Assembly (NCBI GenBank): GCA_002500505.1
Contig: DLRM01000017.1
Location: forward strand, 1,465-27,538
Direction of reading: 5' to 3'
Origin: Planctomycetes bacterium UBA7888
GTDB lineage: Bacteria > Planctomycetota > UBA1135
DNA: 26,074 bases
A model generated the notes under the pieces. The model saw only the letters and a list, made by a program, of their open reading frames with translations, ran no database searches and was not told the DNA's origin. This document shows, one piece after another, positions 7,092-14,176 of the stretch. Every line of letters starts with the position of its first letter. Within the stretch, counting starts at the first letter, position 1. Position numbers and translations under genes: made by a program.

Positions 7092-9008
7092 ATGGCGCAA
7101 AACCTGGTTGAAAAAATTGTCCAACGATTTGCCGTTGGCCTGACGGAGGAGAAAAAACTCAAATCGGGAGATTTCGTAACAGTTCAGCCGCGGCATGTCA
7201 TGACCCATGACAACACCGCAGCTGTCATGTTGAAATTCAAAGGCTTGGGGGCAACTCAAATGAAAATTCCAGCACAACCTGTGTTCACTTTGGATCACAA
7301 TGTGCAGGACACTTCGGAGAAAAACCTCGAAAAGTATGCTGACATTGAAGCCTTTTCCAAAAATATGGGAGTGGATTTCCACCCAGCGGGGCGGGGAATC
7401 GGGCACCAAATAATGATTGAAGAAGGCTACGCCTGGCCAGGAACTTTGGTAGTCGCCTCCGACTCGCACTCCAATGTTTACGGTGGAATCGGTGCGCTTG
7501 GGACCCCGGTTGTCCGCACAGATGCCGCCGCCCTTTGGGCTACGGGTGAAACTTGGTGGCAAATTCCACCTGTGACGAAAGTAATCCTCCGTGGAAAACT
7601 GAAACCTGGCGTGAGTGGCAAGGACGTCATCGTTGCCCTTTGTGGTCTTTACAACCAGGACGAGGTCCTGAACCATGCTCTTGTTTTTGAAGGGCCTGGA
7701 GTGGACCACTTGGACATTGCCTCCCGCCTTACAATTGCCAATATGACAACCGAATGGGGTGCACTCACTGGTGTTTTCCCTTGCGACGCACAAACAGTTG
7801 CTTGGTATCGCAATCGCGAAAATGCTCAATCGGCTTTCAAACCTGCTGCGATTGACGCATTAGAATCCAGTCCAGTTTGCGCAGACGATGGCGCAAACTA
7901 TGCACAAATCATTGACCTGGATTTAAGAAGCGTTGTCCCCTGCATTTGTGGCCCCCATACGGTCAAGGCCATGGAAAAAGTATCCGAAGTTGAAACTCAA
8001 CAACGAAAAATTGACAAGGCTTACCTTCTGTCTTGCACAAATGCCCGTGTAGAAGACTTAGCAGAGGCCGCCCAAGTCCTCAAAGGGAAAAAAGTTGCAG
8101 AGCATGTTGGCTTCTATCTCGCTCCGGCATCCGACCAAGTCCAGCGCGAATCGGAATCCCGCGGAGATTGGCAAACTCTAGTAGAAGCCGGTGCTCATGT
8201 CCTTCCAGCGGGCTGCGGCCCTTGTATTGGCATGGGTGAAGGTCTCTTAGAAGACGGAGAAGTCGGTATTTCGGCAACGAACCGGAACTTCAAAGGGCGC
8301 ATGGGTTCTAAGGAATCCGAAGCTTACCTCGCATCTCCAGCTGTCGTAGCCGCAAGCGCAGTTGCGGGCTTCATTTGTGCGCCAGAAGGACTCCAAGGCA
8401 ATGGGCCTGAGAGAAGCCTGTCCATTCCAAAACAGTCACCGCCTGAAAAAGGTGAAACCCCCATCTTGGATGGTTTCCCAGAAGCTCTCGAGGGTGAGAT
8501 TCTCTTTTGCGATGCTGACAACCTCAACACGGATGGAATCTATCCTGGGAAATACACCTACCGCGAGGACATGAGTGCAGAAGAGATGGCCGCGGCTGCC
8601 ATGGAAAATTACGATCCAGACTTTCAATCGCTAGTCCAGGAGGGCGACCTCTTGGTCAGTGGCTTTAATTTCGGAACTGGGTCCAGTCGCGAACAAGCTG
8701 CGACTTCCCTTCACTACCGAGGAATCCCTCTGGTTATTGGAGGCTCTTTCTCCGCAACCTATAAGCGAAACGCTTTCAATAATGGCATCCTTCTAGTGGA
8801 CTGCCCAAGTCTGCTCGAATGGCTCCGTTCTCAAAGCTTCGACTCCGCGCCCACGGTTCGCACAGGCCTATCCGCATCCTTGGATTTCCGCTCAGGCGTT
8901 GTCCGCATCGAAGGAAGCGTGTTTTCATTCTCCGCTCTAGGCCCAACTGCTCAAGAATTGATCATTTCGGGCGGATTGGAGAACTTAGTCCAGTCTCGCC
9001 TCAGTTAA
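7092..9008 (+). CDS. Homoaconitase/aconitase-type hydro-lyase, fused large and swivel domains
   Basis: From ATG 7092 the protein has 638 residues and starts AQNLVEKIVQRFAVGL, as fungal homoaconitases (LYS4) do. Cys315 (SCTN), Cys375 and Cys378 (GCGPC) are the three ligands of a [4Fe-4S] cluster. GEVGISATNRNFKGRMGS and YLASPAVVAASA follow, close to LYS4 and unlike mitochondrial aconitase. The small swivel domain is fused at the C-terminus, with GFNFGTGSSREQAA near 523-536; in LeuCD it is a separate subunit. The reaction is isomerisation of a tricarboxylic acid through a cis-enoate: aconitase, homoaconitase or both. An alternative ATG at 7065 has GAGAGG 12 nt upstream. The next gene follows after 18 nt. 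The partner dehydrogenase lies about 3.5 kb away on the other strand. Confidence 0.93.
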   Translation: MAQNLVEKIVQRFAVGLTEEKKLKSGDFVTVQPRHVMTHDNTAAVMLKFKGLGATQMKIPAQPVFTLDHNVQDTSEKNLEKYADIEAFSKNMGVDFHPAGRGIGHQIMIEEGYAWPGTLVVASDSHSNVYGGIGALGTPVVRTDAAALWATGETWWQIPPVTKVILRGKLKPGVSGKDVIVALCGLYNQDEVLNHALVFEGPGVDHLDIASRLTIANMTTEWGALTGVFPCDAQTVAWYRNRENAQSAFKPAAIDALESSPVCADDGANYAQIIDLDLRSVVPCICGPHTVKAMEKVSEVETQQRKIDKAYLLSCTNARVEDLAEAAQVLKGKKVAEHVGFYLAPASDQVQRESESRGDWQTLVEAGAHVLPAGCGPCIGMGEGLLEDGEVGISATNRNFKGRMGSKESEAYLASPAVVAASAVAGFICAPEGLQGNGPERSLSIPKQSPPEKGETPILDGFPEALEGEILFCDADNLNTDGIYPGKYTYREDMSAEEMAAAAMENYDPDFQSLVQEGDLLVSGFNFGTGSSREQAATSLHYRGIPLVIGGSFSATYKRNAFNNGILLVDCPSLLEWLRSQSFDSAPTVRTGLSASLDFRSGVVRIEGSVFSFSALGPTAQELIISGGLENLVQSRLS

Positions 9009-9026
9009 TTGCTTAAAATCAAAACA

Positions 9027-10964
9027 ATGGGGATTCTAATACGAGCGTTTTCTGGCCTTTTGATAGGCATTTCCGCTGGCCTTTTCTTGGGCTTTGTGGA
9101 GGGAGGGGTTGTTCTTCACCTTCATGGCCTCCGCTTTGCGACCCCCCTCAAAGAGGCGGTCAAGCTTGGTCTGAATTATGGTGCCATGATTGGGATTCTG
9201 GTGGCCCTCACTCGCATTGTTTTGCCAAAAATTCAACTTCGAGCCGCTTGTTTTGTGGCACTTGCTTTGGGCCTTCTCCTCCTAGGCTCACATTGGCTTG
9301 GAAAAGGAAGCGGTCTTCTTGAAGTGGGTTTACTGGCGTGGATTTCCTCTGCTGCCGTCTCCGTCCTCTTCACCCTTGGGGCCTGGAAACTTCCTAAGCA
9401 AACGCAAACGACTGTCGGGGTAGTTCTTTCTTTGGGTGCATTAAGTCTCGTGTTCTTTGCACCAACCCAATCTTCGGAAGAGTCCGAGGTTTCGAGCGTA
9501 GCCGCCGAGGGCGCGCCCAATGTCGTCGTCCTCTTAATCGACACACTCCGCGCAGATCACCTTTCCTGTTACGGATACCAGCAACCAGGAAACCCATCTC
9601 CGATTAGTCCCGTACTGGACAATCTCGCGAGCCAAGGAACTTTGTTTGAAAATACCTACGCCCAAGCTCCGTGGACGCGACCCTCTGTGGCTTCTTTGAT
9701 GACCGGTTTATTTCCAACAAGCCACGATACTGTCACCATGTACGATCGCATGCCTGAGGGTTTAGAAACTGTGGCCACTTTGCTTCGTAAGCGTGGTTAC
9801 CAAACGGCGGCCTTCTCTGCAAACGCTCAAGTGTCTCCAAACTTTGGATTCAACAGAGGATTTGATTACTTTTGGACCGATGTTTCTTATTCCCTTCGGA
9901 GCTACTGCGCTCTCAACAATCTCCGCCGTGATTTAATTCATACTCTAGTGGCCACTGTTCCAAAACTAGCCGCCAAGCTTCAAGGTGGCTCCACTGGGAA
10001 AGAGAAAAAATCACGGAGTTCCGAAGCGAGAAAACTGAATTCGCAAGTTACAACTTGGCTTGGGGAGCAAGATAAAGCCAAGCCTACTTTTCTTTATGTT
10101 CAATACATCGACCCGCATGACCCTTACGACGCCCCGGCAGGGTGGCAGCCCGAGGGCGTTCCCAATATTCATGAAGTCATGGGTGGGATTGATTTTGGGG
10201 CTGAGATGGACTCCCCTCCTCGCCCCTTGAATGGCTCGATTTTCCCGATACCTCCGGCAGATGCCTTGGCCAATTTACTTTCGCACTACGATGCCGAAAT
10301 TCGATACTGCGATACAGAAATTGGAAAATTAGTCACATATCTCGAAGAAAACGGCTTCCTTGGTCCAGAGGACTACCTTCTCATCACCGCAGACCACGGA
10401 GAAGAATTTTATGATCACCAACAATGGAAACATGGACATTCTCTTTTCCAAGAAATGGTTCAGGTTCCGCTTATCGTTCGTGGCCCCAATGTTCGCCATC
10501 AACGCATCGAAACATCGGTCCAGTTGGTAGACATTCTCCCCACGATTTCGGAGTGGACTGGGGATTCAATTGCATCCCCAGTCCATGGCCAATCCTTGGT
10601 CTCTTTATTGAACACTGGCTCCAACCCAGAACCAACTATTCTTTTCTTTGAGCGCCCCAAAGGAGCCTTCCCCATGCAGGCCATCCGCAAGGGTGACTAC
10701 AAGATGATTCGAATCGGTTCAAAAGATGAGTCAACCGAACCTACTTGGATGCTCTTCGATATTGGCAAAGACCCGAACGAACAAAGTCCTTTGAATCTAA
10801 AAACTCCTTTGGCGAAAAACCTCATGGCTCTCTTGGAGGAATTTCGCGCCAAGTCCATCGAGCAACGGATGCACGTATCTAGAAAAACTGAGCTCTCTGG
10901 GGATGTTGCTGCGGCACTCTCTTCTTTGGGCTACATGGACGGTGAAGAAGAAGAGGAAGACTAG
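9027..10964 (+). CDS. Membrane sulfatase-fold enzyme with Thr nucleophile (1 of 3)
   Basis: This 645-residue protein has about five N-terminal membrane helices (residues 5-30, 48-67, 72-90, 97-118, 127-145), then an alkaline-phosphatase/sulfatase fold expected outside the membrane. Metal-site motifs are LIDTLRAD (Asp172), ITADHGEE (Asp456, His457) and KHGH (468-471). The sulfatase active-site pattern C/S-x-P-x-R reads T217-R-P-S-V, so there is no residue for formylglycine and no partner Arg. Five helices plus a Thr nucleophile recall LtaS and EptA phospho-transferases, so a phospholipid- or glycan-directed role is possible. ATG 9027 is preferred to TTG 9009, which abuts the previous stop. The C-terminus is LSSLGY followed by an acidic tail. 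It is co-directional with the hydro-lyase, and its stop overlaps that of the convergent M1 gene. Confidence 0.93.
   Translation: MGILIRAFSGLLIGISAGLFLGFVEGGVVLHLHGLRFATPLKEAVKLGLNYGAMIGILVALTRIVLPKIQLRAACFVALALGLLLLGSHWLGKGSGLLEVGLLAWISSAAVSVLFTLGAWKLPKQTQTTVGVVLSLGALSLVFFAPTQSSEESEVSSVAAEGAPNVVVLLIDTLRADHLSCYGYQQPGNPSPISPVLDNLASQGTLFENTYAQAPWTRPSVASLMTGLFPTSHDTVTMYDRMPEGLETVATLLRKRGYQTAAFSANAQVSPNFGFNRGFDYFWTDVSYSLRSYCALNNLRRDLIHTLVATVPKLAAKLQGGSTGKEKKSRSSEARKLNSQVTTWLGEQDKAKPTFLYVQYIDPHDPYDAPAGWQPEGVPNIHEVMGGIDFGAEMDSPPRPLNGSIFPIPPADALANLLSHYDAEIRYCDTEIGKLVTYLEENGFLGPEDYLLITADHGEEFYDHQQWKHGHSLFQEMVQVPLIVRGPNVRHQRIETSVQLVDILPTISEWTGDSIASPVHGQSLVSLLNTGSNPEPTILFFERPKGAFPMQAIRKGDYKMIRIGSKDESTEPTWMLFDIGKDPNEQSPLNLKTPLAKNLMALLEEFRAKSIEQRMHVSRKTELSGDVAAALSSLGYMDGEEEEED
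10961..10964. other. CTAG shared as stop codon by two convergent genes
   Basis: The plus-strand sulfatase-fold gene ends with TAG at 10962-10964, and the minus-strand aminopeptidase gene ends with TAG read from 10963 to 10961. The palindromic CTAG therefore serves both genes. There is no spacer and no hairpin with a T-tract at the junction, so transcripts from the two sides must overlap. Confidence 0.95.
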
Positions 10965-12469
10965 CGAAACAGCAGTTCGACATCAGGGTCAATTGTGGGA
11001 GCTGATATCTCCCCTTTCAATTGAAAAACATGTTCGCGCTGGCTCACTTCAAAGAATTTCTTTTCGCGCTCACCCTCTCCATTAGTCCACTGAAGAGGAA
11101 GGCGGAAACGAAAGATGTCCTCTTGAAGCTGCTTGACTACCACGGAATCCGCATTCCAGCGAATATCTAATTGAGGACAACCCGGCCGATCCAGCCATTG
11201 TTCAAAAAACCATTTCAATTCCTTGCCGCTTGATTTTTCCATCACCTCTGCGAATTGATCTGTCGTGGCAATCCCAGGAGTAGTTTCTTCGTAGTATTTC
11301 CTGATTCCTTCAAAAAAGGCTTCGTCCCCAATCTCACCCCGCAACATGTGCAGAACCCAAGCACCCTTCTGGTAGGTATTGGGCGCAGAGGATCCAAAAA
11401 AATCGTCAGGGGCCTCAAATTCTTCCCAGCGAATAGGGCGTGTTTCCGAACAACGAGATCCGAGCCATCGCCGCCGGGAACCTTCCATAGCGCGCTGTAG
11501 TGGTGCCCCCCCAGATTGTGCGTGAAGCCAAGGGCCAAAATAAGAAGCAAAGCCTTCGCTCAGCCAAGCTTCATGCCACTCTCCATAGCCAACAGCATTA
11601 CCGAACCACATATGGACGAATTCGTGGGCCAATGTCCCTACCCCACGATCGCGGCCATCAAAAAGCCGTTCCATAATCCAGGTATTGCCTGCATTCTCCA
11701 TGCCACCCCATCTCGTAGGGACTTGGACTACGCAATATTTCTCCCACTCGTAGGGGCCAAAAGTTCCTTCCATGACAGACATCCATTGAGCATGATGCTT
11801 CAGGCCAAGCCGAGCACGTGGCTTGTCCTTCTTGTAAATAAAATGCGGGATGAAGCGGTCATCCCCTTTTTCTGGAATTCTACCCCAGGGTGCGGCGGCA
11901 AAAGCCAACATATAAGTCGGCAGATCTGTTTGGGTTTCCCAAGTCCCATTTTCATCTTCGTCAAGACCACTAGCAATCACCTCCCATCCTTCAGGGGCTT
12001 GGATACGAATGGAAAACTTAGCTCGATCCGATGGGTGGTCCTCGCAAGGAAGCCAGCCACGGGCCCTAGAGGAGAAATGGTCGGTGAAGAAGACTGGATC
12101 ACCGTGCCTCCCTTCTTCAAAGTACAAGCCATCTGGGGGCGTTCCAGCTAGCTTGGCGTGAAGCTCAACCACCGCCCCCTTGGCGAATTCTTTCCCGAGC
12201 AAAACCTGAAGAAGTCCCTGCCTGCGCTCTGTTTCTAGACTTAATCCACTCGAATCTTGAAATTGGACTTCCCATTTCTCATCTTCAATAGAGTGGAGCA
12301 CAATTCGATCCGCAGGCGACAACAATTGAAAGCGCATTTCCACGGAAGCTTCTACATACTGAGCATCAAAATCAAAATCCAAGTCCACTATGTAAGATAA
12401 AGCATCCTGTTCTGGAAAGCTTGAATAAAGTTGGGGCAATGCCGCAAGAACTAGTGGGGCTAAAAACAT
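10961..12469 (-). CDS. M1-family zinc aminopeptidase
   Basis: This 502-residue protein has the M1 signatures: GGMENAG (255-261), the zinc site HEFVH (282-286) with Glu305 at the expected distance (HExxH-x18-E), and the transition-state Tyr366 in NTYQKGAW. M1 enzymes remove N-terminal residues from peptides. It is short compared with PepN-like members (about 850), so it holds the beta-sandwich and catalytic domains with only a small C-terminal part. The N-terminus MFLAPLVLAALPQ is hydrophobic but lacks basic residues; a weak signal peptide is possible. It is the last gene of the recG-led minus-strand run, 8 nt after elbB, with no clear Shine-Dalgarno site. Its TAG stop is in the CTAG shared with the convergent gene. 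Confidence 0.95.
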   Translation of the reverse strand: MFLAPLVLAALPQLYSSFPEQDALSYIVDLDFDFDAQYVEASVEMRFQLLSPADRIVLHSIEDEKWEVQFQDSSGLSLETERRQGLLQVLLGKEFAKGAVVELHAKLAGTPPDGLYFEEGRHGDPVFFTDHFSSRARGWLPCEDHPSDRAKFSIRIQAPEGWEVIASGLDEDENGTWETQTDLPTYMLAFAAAPWGRIPEKGDDRFIPHFIYKKDKPRARLGLKHHAQWMSVMEGTFGPYEWEKYCVVQVPTRWGGMENAGNTWIMERLFDGRDRGVGTLAHEFVHMWFGNAVGYGEWHEAWLSEGFASYFGPWLHAQSGGAPLQRAMEGSRRRWLGSRCSETRPIRWEEFEAPDDFFGSSAPNTYQKGAWVLHMLRGEIGDEAFFEGIRKYYEETTPGIATTDQFAEVMEKSSGKELKWFFEQWLDRPGCPQLDIRWNADSVVVKQLQEDIFRFRLPLQWTNGEGEREKKFFEVSQREHVFQLKGEISAPTIDPDVELLFR

Positions 12470-12477
12470 GGGCGCAA

Positions 12478-13161
12478 TTAGGAAGCTCTAGCGTTTGCAG
12501 GACATCTCTTAAGAAGAGCGGAAACCAGCTTCTCAATCCCGTCGGCAGCCTGACCAATGTTTTCAGCCAGCATGTAAGCGGGAGTACTCAAGATATTGTT
12601 GGCTTCATCAATGTGGATATCTGAAACAGGGCAAACCACATGCTTAGCACCCATCGTCTCCAAAGCTTTCGCAGTCCCCTGGTCAGAACCGATGGTTAGC
12701 TCTGGATGAATGGAAGACCCTCGGAAAGCCGCAGCGCAAATAGCAGGAGCAATGCACATAAACGCAACTGGTTTCCCCGCCTCATGGGTTTCCAAAATCA
12801 ACCTATTAACCTCCGGCTCCACCGAACAATCGGGCCCGTTGATTGCAAAATCGCAAAGGTTTTTTGCGGCACCAAACCCTCCAGGGAAAATTAAAGCGTC
12901 CCAATCTTCGGCTTTCATCTCGGAAGCAGCCTGTACATCGCCGCGAGCAATGCGGGAAGATTCTTGAAGGACATTTCTAGACTCGCCCTCAACGGGATCA
13001 CAAGAAATATGATTAACTACATGCAATTGTTCGATATCAGGGGCGAAACAAACAGAAGTTGCACTCGCCTTAGCAAGAGAAAGAAGAGTCAGGACAGACT
13101 CGTGGATTTCAGCGCCGTCGTAAACGCCACACCCGGAAAGACAAACTCCTACACGTGCCAT
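12478..13161 (-). CDS. elbB: ElbB-like DJ-1/PfpI superfamily protein (glyoxalase type)
   Basis: This 227-residue protein follows E. coli ElbB closely along its length: LSGCGVYDGAEIHE near 8-21, VCFAPD near 37-42, RNVLQESSRIARG at 62-74, FPGGFGAAKNL at 92-102, AFMCIAPA at 133-140 and TPAYMLAENI near the end. Cys136 is the nucleophilic-elbow cysteine of the DJ-1/PfpI fold. ElbB has weak glyoxalase activity and was linked to isoprenoid synthesis, but its physiological role is not settled. A GAGAGG ribosome-binding site lies 5 nt before ATG 13161, one of the few clear ones in the window. The upstream gene is a [2Fe-2S] ferredoxin and the downstream gene an M1 peptidase. Confidence 0.96.
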   Translation of the reverse strand: MARVGVCLSGCGVYDGAEIHESVLTLLSLAKASATSVCFAPDIEQLHVVNHISCDPVEGESRNVLQESSRIARGDVQAASEMKAEDWDALIFPGGFGAAKNLCDFAINGPDCSVEPEVNRLILETHEAGKPVAFMCIAPAICAAAFRGSSIHPELTIGSDQGTAKALETMGAKHVVCPVSDIHIDEANNILSTPAYMLAENIGQAADGIEKLVSALLKRCPANARAS

Positions 13162-13194
13162 GGGGACCTCTCAATTCTCAAAAAATGGTTTGGG

Positions 13195-13211
13195 GCCGAG
13201 GAAGCCTCGGC
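13195..13211 (-). terminator. Strong hairpin between ferredoxin and elbB genes; possible attenuator
   Basis: A perfect 7-bp G+C-rich inverted repeat (GCCGAGG, loop AAG, CCTCGGC on the plus strand) lies between the ferredoxin stop (13234) and the elbB start (13161). On the minus strand a run of six T residues (13185-13180) begins nine bases after the stem, further than a classical intrinsic terminator allows. It could be a weak terminator, an attenuator or an mRNA-stabilising hairpin within the operon. The elbB ribosome-binding site is not part of the stem. Confidence 0.4.
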
Positions 13212-13233
13212 AAAACTAGTGTAGAGGTGCGCC

Positions 13234-13590
13234 TTAGACCTCGAAGCCGTTTCCGCCTTGGGAAGTCTCACCAGAATCCGGAGGAGTGAAAGCAAGTCGC
13301 TCAACAACCCGACCATGCTCTAAGTGCTCTTCCACAATTTCTTGGGCATCTTCCGGTGTAAACCCGCGATACCAGACATTGTCGGGGTACACCACAGCCC
13401 AAGGGCCCTGGTCGCAAGTGCCCAAACATCCGCTGGCGGTTGCCATAACCGGCCCCCAAAGCATTTTTGCCTGAAGAATCTCTCTAAGCTTTTGAAGAAA
13501 CTCGGCCGCACCCTTGGACCCACACGACTCGCCCACCACTGGGGGCCGCTGAGCATGACAAACAAACAGGATTCGGTTGGGGATTAGCAT
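13234..13590 (-). CDS. Thioredoxin-fold [2Fe-2S] ferredoxin
   Basis: This 118-residue protein has four cysteines spaced as in the thioredoxin-like [2Fe-2S] ferredoxins (Aquifex Fd4, Clostridium pasteurianum 2FeFd, NuoE C-terminal domain): Cys11 and Cys23 in CHAQRPP...SCGS, then Cys55 and Cys59 in SGCLGTCDQGP. The segment VVYPDNVWYRG after the second pair is typical of the family. It should be a soluble one-electron carrier; its partner cannot be read from the sequence. ATG 13590 is preferred because the longer frame to 13656 overlaps the transglycosylase gene and adds a non-conserved leader. It starts 22 nt after that gene and precedes elbB by 72 nt. Confidence 0.92.
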   Translation of the reverse strand: MLIPNRILFVCHAQRPPVVGESCGSKGAAEFLQKLREILQAKMLWGPVMATASGCLGTCDQGPWAVVYPDNVWYRGFTPEDAQEIVEEHLEHGRVVERLAFTPPDSGETSQGGNGFEV

Positions 13591-13612
13591 GGAGAGGAAT
13601 CGAAAGGGATTA

Positions 13613-14176
13613 TTACTTATTATCGAATTTTCTTCGAGATTCAAATCGAGTGGCAAAACGCAAAACTTGTGTTCGGTATTCCCACGGGGAAGGCTGTCGG
13701 CTTTTCAGTGAGTCCTTGTAGGCCGCAACTCCTCCACTTTCCAAAATTTTCCGACTGACTTTGCCGGGACCTTGGCGGTAGGCCAACAAAGCTAAATCCT
13801 GGTCGCCATCAAACTGCCTCAAGAGCTCAGCAAGGTAGTGGCCCGCAAGCAACACATTGTCTTCGGGTGCATAAGGTGGACCTTCCACATCGTATCGAGC
13901 AGCCAACTCGCTTGCTGTTTCGGGCATCAATTGCCCCAAGCCTGTTGCGCCCACCGAAGAGACGGAATCAACTTTGCCCCGGCTTTCCGCATAAACCAAA
14001 CCGTAAAGGACCCAAGGAGAATCCAAACCCGCCTCAGAAGCTGCATGTTCAATCGAAGAAGAATGGGCTTCCACGGCTAACACACCATCAAAGCCTTGCT
14101 GCCAAAAGACGCCCAGCAGAGTGAGCAAACTAACCAGAACTAAAAACAGCCTTAGTCCAGAAGATTCGCTAACCAT
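13613..14176 (-). CDS. SLT-type lytic transglycosylase, membrane-anchored or secreted
   Basis: This 187-residue protein has one N-terminal hydrophobic segment (residues 8-25) and then a compact SLT domain. The catalytic Glu64 lies in YAESRG, followed by GATGLGQLMP at 76-85 and the LALLAYRQGPGKV segment, which corresponds to the A-Y-N-x-G motif with Arg in place of Asn. Such enzymes cleave peptidoglycan glycan strands to 1,6-anhydromuramoyl ends in the periplasm. The start is ATG 14176, supported by GGAG 8 nt upstream; a GTG at 14185 is the alternative. The first 25 nt overlap the 3' end of the HEAT-repeat gene, so translation is probably coupled. Confidence 0.93.
   Translation of the reverse strand: MVSESSGLRLFLVLVSLLTLLGVFWQQGFDGVLAVEAHSSSIEHAASEAGLDSPWVLYGLVYAESRGKVDSVSSVGATGLGQLMPETASELAARYDVEGPPYAPEDNVLLAGHYLAELLRQFDGDQDLALLAYRQGPGKVSRKILESGGVAAYKDSLKSRQPSPWEYRTQVLRFATRFESRRKFDNK

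Noticed and set aside
7008..7829. 273-codon minus-strand open frame
   Set aside because: It lies antisense to the hydro-lyase gene, whose protein is clearly conserved; its translation looks like no protein family.
9027..10964. Classification as a true arylsulfatase
   Set aside because: The formylglycine site is Thr, the following Arg is Val, and no sulfatase-maturation gene is in the window.
11516..12151. 211-codon plus-strand open frame
   Set aside because: It lies antisense to the M1 peptidase, including the catalytic region, and has no recognisable motif.
13591..13656. Longer start for the ferredoxin
   Set aside because: It overlaps the transglycosylase gene, and the extra residues are not conserved; ATG 13590 begins right before the family's first strand.
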